From positions 1 through 21,741 of the forward strand of contig JBQTII010000130.1 in the NCBI GenBank assembly GCA_052388275.1: 21,741 nucleotides of DNA, read 5' to 3'. This DNA comes from JBQTII01 sp052388275. GTDB taxonomy: Bacteria; Actinomycetota; Actinomycetes; Sporichthyales; Sporichthyaceae. The notes under the pieces were generated by a model. It was not told the origin of the DNA and made no database searches. It was given only the letters and a program-made list of their open reading frames with translations. This document shows, piece by piece, positions 9,768 through 16,311 of the stretch. The translations under genes and the position numbers were made by a program. Position 1 is the stretch's first letter; the number at the start of each line of letters is the position of its first letter.

Positions 9768-11502
9768 CGCCGCCGTGCCCGCCGTCGTGGAACGGACCCC
9801 GCGCGTACTGCGAGACCAGCGCCTGCGGGAAGTGCCCGACCGGCCCGGGCTGCGGAGAGCGACGCCGGTCCTCGGGTTCGAGCCCGAGCGGGGATTCGGT
9901 CAGTTCGGCGCCGCCGATGCGCGGCACCGTAAGGCGGAACTGGGTACCGCCTCCCGGCTCACCCCAGGCGTCGAGGCGGCCCCCGTGCAGGCGAGCGTCC
10001 TCCAACGCGATCGAGAGCCCCAGCCCCGTTCCCCCGCTGCGGCGCGCCCGAGCCGGGTCAGCACGCCAGAACCGGTCGAACACCTGATTCTCCTCACCGG
10101 GGCGCAGGCCCACTCCGTAGTCCCGCACGACGACGGCTACGGCGAGTGCGTCTACGCCGACGCGGATCACCACGGGCCGGCCCTCGCCGTGCTCGAGCGC
10201 ATTCACTACGAGGTTACGCAGGATCCGCTCGATCCGGCGTGGGTCGACCTCGGCCACCGCGTCGGAATCGGGCAGGTGCACGCGCAGCGCCGTGGCGTAC
10301 TGCGCATGTGAGACCGGCTCGATACCGGCAACCACTCGTCGGACCACGTCGCGCAGGTCGGTCGGCTCGGCGTCCAGAATCGCGGCCCCAGCATCGAATC
10401 GGCTGATCTCCAGCAGTTCGCTGAGCATGGCCTCGAAACGTTCGACCTGATTGTGCATCAGTTCCGCCGAGCGCATGAGCGGCGCACTGAAGTCCTCACG
10501 AGCGGCGTGGAGAACGTCCGCGGCCATCCGGATCGTCGTCAGCGGAGTGCGCAGCTCATGAGAAACGTCCGCGACGAATCGGCGTTGCACTCTGGAGAGA
10601 TCCTCGAGTTGGCCGATCTGACGCTGCAGCGCGGAGGCCATCTCGTTGAACGAGGAGGCCAGCTTGGCCAGGTCGTCCTCGCCTCGCTCGTGCATGCGCT
10701 CGGACAACTTCCCCGCCGCCAGGCGCTCGGCGACCCGGGCAGCGGAGCGCACCGGGCGGACCACACTGCGGGTCACCAGGGCGGCGATGGCTGCCAGGAG
10801 CAGGGTGATCAGGGCGCCGGCGATGGCGAGGCGGCTGCGCACCAGATTCAGGGTGCGTTCTTCGTTGGTGAGGGGAAACAGGAACACCAATTGGTAGGCG
10901 CTGGCGCCGGGCACCCGGAACTGGGTGCCCACGGCCAGTGCAGGCACAGCATCGGTTCCGCGCCGGGGGCAGGGCGAATCTGAGGCGCCATAACACAAGG
11001 ACACGTACTGGGAGGCCACCACCAGGGGGCCGCGCGCCAGCTCCTCGGAGAGCTGTGGCGGCACACTGGAGGCGGCGATTCCGCCCGTGGTCCGCGAACC
11101 CCGCCCGGCGGGTGATTGGGCGTCAATACCGGGAGCGGGGATGACGGCGATCTCGTAAAGGCTGGAACGCCCGGCCTGCTCGCGCAGACCTGTCACGATC
11201 GCGGTCAGCAGCTGCCCGACGTTCGCCTGCACAATCGGGCCGGCCGCGAGCAGTCTGGCGCGCGCGGAGGCGAACCCGGCGTCGGCCTGGGCGAGGGAGG
11301 ACGCGACCTTCGTCTCCAGCAGTCCGTCGCGCACGCCGCCCAGCACAAGCTGGCCTACGAGAATGAGCACGGTGGTCGACAGCGTGAGCGTCGCGGTGAC
11401 GACGCGCAGCGTGATCGAGCGGCGCCAGGACCCGAGCATCCAGCGCAGGATGCCCTGCCTGCGGATGCCCCGACGGTGGGGCCTGCGGCTAGCCGCCGAC
11501 AT
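9760..11502 (-). CDS. mtrB: Sensor histidine kinase MtrB
   Basis: Membrane sensor kinase that phosphorylates MtrA; the pair controls cell-wall remodelling, division and osmotic responses in actinobacteria. The 580-residue protein has a basic N-terminus, TM1 (about 32-55) and an extracellular sensor part (about 56-223). This contains two Cys, C170 and C178, that could form a disulphide. TM2 (about 226-246) and HAMP (about 247-300, VVRPVRSAARVAERLAAG) follow. The phospho-acceptor helix is FVADVSHELRTPL (H315). The ATPase domain has N box LRNLVVNALEHG, G1 VRDYGVGL, F box VFDRFWR and G2 GGTGLGLSI. The C-terminal about 60 residues are a Pro/Gly/His-rich tail. The ATG at 11502 has no clear ribosome-binding site, and a repeat element begins only 16 nt upstream of it. 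Confidence 0.95.
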   Translation of the reverse strand: MSAASRRPHRRGIRRQGILRWMLGSWRRSITLRVVTATLTLSTTVLILVGQLVLGGVRDGLLETKVASSLAQADAGFASARARLLAAGPIVQANVGQLLTAIVTGLREQAGRSSLYEIAVIPAPGIDAQSPAGRGSRTTGGIAASSVPPQLSEELARGPLVVASQYVSLCYGASDSPCPRRGTDAVPALAVGTQFRVPGASAYQLVFLFPLTNEERTLNLVRSRLAIAGALITLLLAAIAALVTRSVVRPVRSAARVAERLAAGKLSERMHERGEDDLAKLASSFNEMASALQRQIGQLEDLSRVQRRFVADVSHELRTPLTTIRMAADVLHAAREDFSAPLMRSAELMHNQVERFEAMLSELLEISRFDAGAAILDAEPTDLRDVVRRVVAGIEPVSHAQYATALRVHLPDSDAVAEVDPRRIERILRNLVVNALEHGEGRPVVIRVGVDALAVAVVVRDYGVGLRPGEENQVFDRFWRADPARARRSGGTGLGLSIALEDARLHGGRLDAWGEPGGGTQFRLTVPRIGGAELTESPLGLEPEDRRRSPQPGPVGHFPQALVSQYARGPFHDGGHGGDG

Positions 11503-11517
11503 GGCTTAGGCCGTCGT

Positions 11518-11733
11518 CTTCGCCACGCGCTCCGCGCTCGCGAAGCCGCCGGTGCTCGGGGCATGCCACCCGCTGCGCTGGCGGCTCGCTCGTGCTCCTC
11601 GCTCGTCCCTCGCTCGCTCGCGGTGCTCGCGGTGCTCGCGGTGCTCGGTCATGCGGCAGCCTTCGCCACGCGCTTCGCGCTCGCGAACTCGCCGGTGTTC
11701 ATGGCATGCCACTCGCTTCGCTCGGTCATGCGG
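11518..11733. repeat. Direct-repeat element in the mtrA-mtrB spacer
   Basis: Two 62-nt copies, 11518-11579 and 11661-11722, match at 54 of 62 positions by eye, with no gaps. Both begin CTTCGCCACGCGCT and share GCATGCCAC and short TTCGC/GCGAA inverted repeats. A 13-nt exact repeat, CTCGGTCATGCGG, lies at 11644-11656 and 11721-11733, so it brackets the second copy; the right-hand one includes the mtrA stop. Between the copies is a 9-bp tandem repeat. The spacer looks like an insertion of a small dispersed repeat (REP-like) rather than coding DNA. Confidence 0.75.
11620..11646. repeat. Tandem repeat GCGGTGCTC x3
   Basis: Three perfect adjacent copies of a 9-bp unit within the mtrA-mtrB spacer, preceded by a run of CGCT units (11609-11619). 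Read on the minus strand it would encode repeated Glu-His-Arg, but no credible gene contains it. Confidence 0.85.
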
Positions 11734-12403
11734 GGCCGGCCTTGTATCCCACGCCGCGCACCGTGACCACGATCTGGGGACACTCGGGGTCGTGCTCGAT
11801 CTTCGAGCGCAGCCGCTGGACGTGCACGTTCACCAGCCGGGTGTCGGCGGCGTGGCGATATCCCCAGACCTGCTCGAGCAGGACCTCGCGCGTGAAGACC
11901 TGCCAGGGCTTGCGAGCCAAGGCGACGAGCAGGTCGAACTCCAGCGGAGTCAGCGGGATCGGCACCCCCTCGCGCTTGATCGAGTGGCCCGCGACATCGA
12001 TGTCGAGGTCGGCGATCCTCAGCGCGGCCGGCGACGGGTCGTCCTGGCGGCGCAGGCGGGCCCGGACCCGGGCGATGAGTTCCTTCCCCTTGAACGGTTT
12101 GACGATGTAGTCATCGGCCCCGGACTCCAGCCCCAGCACCACATCAATGGTGTCGGACTTGGCGGTCAGCATGACGATCGGCACACCGGATTCGGCCCGC
12201 AGCGAGCGGCAGACCTCGATGCCGTCGCGACCGGGCAGCATCAGATCGAGCAGGACCAGATCCGGTTTGCACTCCCGGAAGGCGGCCAACGCCGCCTCCC
12301 CGTCGCTGCACACGACGGGTTCGAACCCTTCGCTGCGCAACACGATCGTGAGCATTTCCGCCAGCGCGGTGTCGTCATCCACCACCAGTACTCGACCCTT
12401 CAT
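11726..12403 (-). CDS. mtrA: Response regulator MtrA (OmpR/PhoB family)
   Basis: DNA-binding response regulator partnered with MtrB. In mycobacteria and Streptomyces it regulates cell-wall hydrolases, replication-linked genes and development. The 225-residue protein has a receiver domain (1-120) with acidic cluster D9-D11, phospho-acceptor D53 in LVLLDLMLPGRDG, T80 and K102 (YIVKPF). An OmpR-type winged-helix domain (about 128-225) follows, with PLTPLEFDLLVALARKPWQV, recognition helix RLVNVHVQRLRSKIE and the wing VVTVRGVGYK. Length and domain order are standard. The ATG at 12403 lacks its own ribosome-binding site and overlaps the stop of a 3-codon upstream ORF. It is the first gene of the mtrAB-lpqB operon, divergent from the cupredoxin gene. 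Confidence 0.97.
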   Translation of the reverse strand: MKGRVLVVDDDTALAEMLTIVLRSEGFEPVVCSDGEAALAAFRECKPDLVLLDLMLPGRDGIEVCRSLRAESGVPIVMLTAKSDTIDVVLGLESGADDYIVKPFKGKELIARVRARLRRQDDPSPAALRIADLDIDVAGHSIKREGVPIPLTPLEFDLLVALARKPWQVFTREVLLEQVWGYRHAADTRLVNVHVQRLRSKIEHDPECPQIVVTVRGVGYKAGPA

Positions 12404-12411
12404 ACGCTCAT
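12400..12411 (-). promoter_or_regulatory. Mini-ORF (Met-Ser-Val-stop) overlapping the mtrA start
   Basis: On the minus strand ATGAGCGTATGA gives a 3-codon ORF whose TGA overlaps the mtrA ATG as ATGA. A GGGGGTG stretch lies a few bases upstream of the mini-ORF ATG, whereas mtrA itself has no such site. This arrangement would allow initiation at the mini-ORF and re-initiation at mtrA. Confidence 0.35.
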
Positions 12412-12565
12412 GGTTGCACCCCCGGCGCTCGAAGTAACCGATCTACCCCCCACGATCTGGCACCCCCCCTGAGCTGGGCATTCCAATCCGCGAGACTGGG
12501 CTGACCGAATCAGCATCAGCAGTCGGCCGGGCGCTCACGCTCGTGCCGCGACGAGAGGACGCACC

Positions 12566-13012
12566 ATGAAGTTCCGGACCCAGCTCGCCACCGCCGCGGC
12601 AGTGCTGCTGGTCGGCGGCCTCGCCGCGTGTGGCGGCGACGACGACTCGGCGGCGCAGACGCCGCCAGTCAATGCGCAGCCCGCCGCCTCGGCCTCCGGC
12701 AGCGAAGCTCCCGCTGACCCCACCAACGGTCATGGCGCGGGCCACAGCGACTCCGCGCCCGGCGGCGGCGCGACGATCACCATGGAGGGTCTGGAGTTCC
12801 TGCCGGCGACCCTGACGGTGAAGGCGGGCGAGACGATCACCATCGTCAACAAGGACGCCGCACGGCACGACCTCACCGACGACAAGGGCATCGACTCCGG
12901 CGACATTGAGGGCATGAAGTCCGGCAGCGTCAAGGCCCCGGCCGAGCCCGGGGAGTACCCGTACAAGTGCACCTACCACTTCGGCATGGAGGGGACGCTC
13001 CAGGTCTCCTGA
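12566..13012 (+). CDS. Cupredoxin (plastocyanin-like) lipoprotein
   Basis: A 148-residue exported blue-copper-type protein, probably an electron carrier or copper-binding protein on the outer face of the membrane. The lipoprotein signal is MKFRTQLATAAAVLLVGG with lipobox LAAC (C22). A low-complexity Ala/Pro/Ser linker follows to about residue 67 and includes NGHGAGHSD. The cupredoxin domain (about 69-148) begins ATITMEGLEFLPATLTVKAG. Type 1 copper ligands are all visible: H101 in ARHDL, and C135, H138 and M141 in CTYHFGM (C-x2-H-x2-M spacing). The ATG has GAGAGGA 7 nt upstream. A strong hairpin terminator follows, so it is probably transcribed alone, though it points towards the DUF4331 cluster. 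Confidence 0.9.
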   Translation: MKFRTQLATAAAVLLVGGLAACGGDDDSAAQTPPVNAQPAASASGSEAPADPTNGHGAGHSDSAPGGGATITMEGLEFLPATLTVKAGETITIVNKDAARHDLTDDKGIDSGDIEGMKSGSVKAPAEPGEYPYKCTYHFGMEGTLQVS

Positions 13013-13030
13013 TCTCGAGCGCGCCATCCG

Positions 13031-13060
13031 CGGCCCGGCCGGTGTCCATCGGCCGGGCCG
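13031..13060 (+). terminator. Strong hairpin terminator after the cupredoxin gene
   Basis: An 11-bp perfect GC stem, CGGCCCGGCCG / CGGCCGGGCCG, with an 8-nt loop lies 19 nt after the stop. It is followed by TCGTGTGT rather than a pure U-tract. Confidence 0.8.
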
Positions 13061-13100
13061 TCGTGTGTCCGACGCCGGTGTGCAGCCTGAGCGCCTGTTA

Positions 13101-13146
13101 TTGCAAACGATGGGCAGAAAACACCTGTCTGTCGTCATCGTGGCAA
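13101..13146 (+). promoter_or_regulatory. Imperfect long palindrome upstream of the DUF4331 gene
   Basis: TTGCAAACGATG at 13101-13112 is nearly complementary to CATCGTGGCAA at 13136-13146, with an inner GGCAGA/TCTGTC pairing. The whole could fold as one hairpin in RNA or serve as a wide operator in DNA. It lies 155 nt before the DUF4331 start. Confidence 0.35.
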
Positions 13147-13249
13147 CAGTCGGGGGCGATGCGCTACCCGGCCCACCACTAACCGGTGTGAGCTCGAATC
13201 GCAGGGGTAAGCCCAGGTTGATATGCGGACAATTCGCGCGCCTGGAGAT

Positions 13250-13268
13250 GGTGCGCGCCTCGCGCACC
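13250..13268 (+). promoter_or_regulatory. GC hairpin just upstream of the DUF4331 ribosome-binding site
   Basis: GGTGCGCG and CGCGCACC pair perfectly (8 bp) around a CCT loop, 14 nt before the GGAGAGGA ribosome-binding site. A further GTGCACC at 13273-13279 could compete for the left arm, giving two alternative folds. This suits a leader attenuator or mRNA stabiliser, but no ligand or leader peptide is apparent. Confidence 0.4.
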
Positions 13269-13300
13269 CCACGTGCACCTTTTGGAGAGGACAGAAGTTG

Positions 13301-14887
13301 ATGTCAGAACCCATGACCCGGCGCGGCCGGCTCACTGCGGCCACGGCCGTCGGACTGACGGGCGTACTCGCGTTCGGCGGACTCACGCTGCTCGGCGGCC
13401 AGCCGAGTACCGCCTCCAGTCACCGCGAGGCTCCCCAGATCCTGGGTGACCCGCAGGCTGACAACACCGACACCTATGCGTTCGTGAGCCCGGATAACAA
13501 GGACACCGTCACGCTGTCCGCCAACTGGTACCCCTTCCAGGAACCCAACGGCGGCCCGAACTTCTATCCCTTCGCCGAGAACGCCCGCTACAACATCAAC
13601 GTCGACAACACCGGCGACGGCGAGGCGGACATCGTCTATCGCTGGACGTTCAAGAACGTCGACAAGCGGGACAACAAGACCTTCCTGTACAACAACGGCC
13701 CGGTCGGATCGCTCAAGGACGAGAATCTGCTGTTCAAGCAGCGGTACACCCTGGTGCGCATCAAGAACGGCGACAGCGACACTCTGGTCAAGAACGGCAT
13801 CGCCGCACCTTCGTTCACCGGCAAGGCCTCGATGCCGAACTACGGCCGTCTGCAGAACCAGGCCACGCGTGACTTCGCCAAGGGCAAGGGCCGGGGCCAG
13901 ACCTACGCCGGCGCCGCGGACGATTCCTTTGCCCTCGACCTGCGCGTGTTCGACCTGCTCTACGGCGGTGACCTCAGTGAGGTGGGTCAGGACACCCTCA
14001 AGGGCTACAACGTCAACCACCTCTCGATCCAGGTGCCGAAGAAGGCGCTCGCCCTGAAGGGCAACCCCGGCCGCAACCCGGTGATCGGGGTATGGGCGAG
14101 CACGGAACGCAAGACCACGCGAATCGTCGGGAGCAACTCCGTCGACACCGACAACGTGGGCGACGCCGCCGATGGCGTCGAGGACAGCGACAACGGTGTG
14201 CTCGACGGGCTGCTGGGCGATGGCCCCATCTCGCGCGGCGCGAACGCCGTCGATGCCCCTGCATCAACGGCCGTCGGCAGCCGAACGGTCGAGGTCAGGA
14301 CCGAGTGGGTGCAGGTCTCCCGGCTGGGCAGCCCCCTGGTCAACGAGGTCATCAACGCCGCCGGGAAGAAGGATCGCTTCAACCGCAGCGAGCCCGCCGA
14401 CGACGAGGACAACGGCCACCTCCTCAAGCGGGGCCTCGACCCCGAGGTGCCGAAGCTGATCGAGGCCATCTACGGCCTTGAGGCGCCGAAGGCACCTCGT
14501 AACGACCTCAAGCAGATCTTCTTCACCGGGATCGCGAAGAACAATGGCCCGATCAAGGCCGACCTGAACGCTCACAGCCTGAACAAGGATGTGGACAAAG
14601 GCGACCTGCGCCTGGCGGAGATGCTGCGCCTGAACATGGGCGTCGCGCCCACAGCGAGCCCGAACCGCCTCGGCGTGCTCGGCGGTGACCTGGCCGGGTT
14701 CCCGAACGGGCGCCGCTTCGGTGACGACGTCGTTGACATCGAGCTGCAGGCCCTGATGGGTGCCGCGACCAAGGGCATCGTCATGGCGCTGGCTGCGGGC
14801 GACGGAGTGAACGCCAACAACAAGCCGTTCACGGCGTCGTTCCCGTACATCGCGCTGCCCAACCAGCAGGGCGTCAACACCCAGTAA
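13301..14887 (+). CDS. Secreted DUF4331 protein
   Basis: A 528-residue exported protein of the DUF4331 family; function unknown. The N-terminus has a signal peptide (TRRGRLTAATAVGLTG then a hydrophobic core, ending about residue 38-39). The DUF4331 hallmark follows, SSHREAPQILGDPQADNTDTYAFVSPDN, and places a His close to the mature N-terminus. The body is rich in Asp/Asn/Lys, with the repeated family pattern for beta-rich sequence (NINVDNTGDGEADIVYRWTF). It ends with a region around FPNGRRFGDDVVDIELQALMG typical of the family. GGAGAGGA lies about 11 nt upstream of the ATG; a TTG immediately before (13298) would suit the spacing slightly better. The frame is open further upstream, but that part lies before the ribosome-binding site. 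It leads the TPR and NicO genes on the same strand. Confidence 0.92.
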   Translation: MSEPMTRRGRLTAATAVGLTGVLAFGGLTLLGGQPSTASSHREAPQILGDPQADNTDTYAFVSPDNKDTVTLSANWYPFQEPNGGPNFYPFAENARYNINVDNTGDGEADIVYRWTFKNVDKRDNKTFLYNNGPVGSLKDENLLFKQRYTLVRIKNGDSDTLVKNGIAAPSFTGKASMPNYGRLQNQATRDFAKGKGRGQTYAGAADDSFALDLRVFDLLYGGDLSEVGQDTLKGYNVNHLSIQVPKKALALKGNPGRNPVIGVWASTERKTTRIVGSNSVDTDNVGDAADGVEDSDNGVLDGLLGDGPISRGANAVDAPASTAVGSRTVEVRTEWVQVSRLGSPLVNEVINAAGKKDRFNRSEPADDEDNGHLLKRGLDPEVPKLIEAIYGLEAPKAPRNDLKQIFFTGIAKNNGPIKADLNAHSLNKDVDKGDLRLAEMLRLNMGVAPTASPNRLGVLGGDLAGFPNGRRFGDDVVDIELQALMGAATKGIVMALAAGDGVNANNKPFTASFPYIALPNQQGVNTQ

Positions 14888-15009
14888 GGCGAAGAAGGCG
14901 CACCTGCAAGGTCAACACCTCGGTGCCGGGTGTCACCGCACACGCGGCGGCGCTCGGCACCGTCAGGTCCCCACCGGGACGTCCACCCTGGCCTCCACCG
15001 ACGGGAATC

Positions 15010-16311
15010 ATGAAGCCCACCTCAGCGCGTGTCCGCCGGACGTCGGTCATCGCCGGCTCCGCGCTCGCCCTGTTCATCGGGGGCGCCGTCGGCCTGGGTC
15101 TGACCGAAGGCGACGGCGGCGGCTCACGGCGCACCGTCGTCGGTGACGGCGCATCAGCTCCGCGGGCCGCCGGCGAGATTCCACGCCTGCAGCAGCGGCT
15201 GGCCGAGCAGCCTTCCGACGCCGCGGCCTGGGCCGCACTCGGATCGGCGTACGTGGAGCAATCGCGCCTGCGCGCCGACCCGGGGTTCTACGCCAAGGCC
15301 GAGCAGGCGTTGCGTCGCTCGCTTGAGCTTGAACAACAGGGCAACCTCGCCGCCTACGTCGCGATGGGCGCGCTCGCCAACTCCCGTCACGACTTCGCCG
15401 CGGCCCTGGAGTGGGGCAAGCGTGCTCGCGCAGTCAGCGACTTCAGCCCCGAGGCCTACGGCGTACTCGTGGACGCCTACACCCAACTCGGCCGGGCGGA
15501 CCGCGCCAGCACCGCGGCCCAGCGCATGCTGAATCTGCAACCGACGCTGCCCGCGCTGGCCCGCGCCGCCTACGACCTCGAACAGCGCGGCCGGATCCCG
15601 CTGGCCCGGACCCTGCTGGCGCAGGCCCTCGAGCAGGCCCTGGACCCGGCCGCCATCGCCTTCGTGCGCTATCAACTCGGCGAGCTTGCCCTCAACTCCG
15701 GGGATCTGCGCGGAGCCCGGCGCCACTACGACGCCGGATTGGTCACCGACCCCCGCAACTCACCACTGCTGCATGGACGGGCAAAGGTCGCCGCCCTGAG
15801 CGGGAACGTCCGGGCCGCCCTGCGCGACTACGCCGAGCTGGTCTCGCGGGTTCCGAATCCCCAGTACCTCGTGGAATATGGCGAGGTGCTGACCAAGTTC
15901 GGACGCGACGCCGAGGCGCGCGAGCAGTTCGCGTTCGCGCGGACGGTGCAGGAGTTGTTTGCCGCTGACGGCAGTCGCGACGACCTGGCACTGGCCGAAT
16001 ACGAGGCCGACCACGGATCCCCAGCGCTCGCGCTGCGGTTGGCTCGGGCGGAATGGGAGCGTCGGCAGTTCGTCGTCGTCGCGGACACGTTGGCCTGGGC
16101 GCTGCACAAGGACGGGCGCAGCGCCGAGGCGCTGGCCTTCGCCGACCGGGCGCTCGCCCGCGGCTGGTGCAACGCGCTGTTCTATCACCATCGCAGCGAG
16201 ATCCACCGGGCCCTCGGTGACGCCGACGCGGCCAAGGCCGATACCGCCCGGATGCGCGAATGCAACCCCGCCTTCGACCCCGAGCTGGCGGCCCTCGGCC
16301 GGTCCACGTGA
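15010..16311 (+). CDS. Membrane-anchored tetratricopeptide repeat (TPR) protein
   Basis: A 433-residue protein with an N-terminal signal anchor (about residues 14-33, SVIAGSALALFIGGAVGLGL), a short Gly/Ser/Arg linker and then an all-helical TPR solenoid outside the membrane. Repeat-like units include AAAWAALGSAYVEQSRL, LAAYVAMGALANSRHDFAAA, PEAYGVLVDAYTQLGRADRA, AFVRYQLGELALNSGDLRGA and ADTLAWALHKDGRSAEALAF. TPRs are protein-protein interaction scaffolds, and the partners here are probably the neighbouring exported proteins. The ATG at 15010 is chosen because it directly precedes the basic-hydrophobic anchor; GTG at 14923 would add 29 Pro-rich residues. Its stop overlaps the next start (GTGA), so it is translationally coupled to the NicO transporter. 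It lies 122 nt after DUF4331, with no strong terminator between. Confidence 0.9.
   Translation: MKPTSARVRRTSVIAGSALALFIGGAVGLGLTEGDGGGSRRTVVGDGASAPRAAGEIPRLQQRLAEQPSDAAAWAALGSAYVEQSRLRADPGFYAKAEQALRRSLELEQQGNLAAYVAMGALANSRHDFAAALEWGKRARAVSDFSPEAYGVLVDAYTQLGRADRASTAAQRMLNLQPTLPALARAAYDLEQRGRIPLARTLLAQALEQALDPAAIAFVRYQLGELALNSGDLRGARRHYDAGLVTDPRNSPLLHGRAKVAALSGNVRAALRDYAELVSRVPNPQYLVEYGEVLTKFGRDAEAREQFAFARTVQELFAADGSRDDLALAEYEADHGSPALALRLARAEWERRQFVVVADTLAWALHKDGRSAEALAFADRALARGWCNALFYHHRSEIHRALGDADAAKADTARMRECNPAFDPELAALGRST

Noticed and set aside
11506..11712. 68-codon minus-strand ORF in the mtrA-mtrB spacer
   Set aside because: It consists of the direct and tandem repeats translated (Glu-His-Arg repeats) with no ribosome-binding site, so repeat DNA is the better explanation.
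13304..14020. 238-codon minus-strand ORF opposite the DUF4331 gene
   Set aside because: The plus-strand frame has a signal peptide, ribosome-binding site and DUF4331 hallmark; the opposite frame has none of these.
14921..14962. CGGTGCC/GGCACCG inverted repeat between DUF4331 and the TPR gene as a terminator
   Set aside because: The 28-nt loop makes a stable terminator unlikely, so I keep the genes as one probable transcript.
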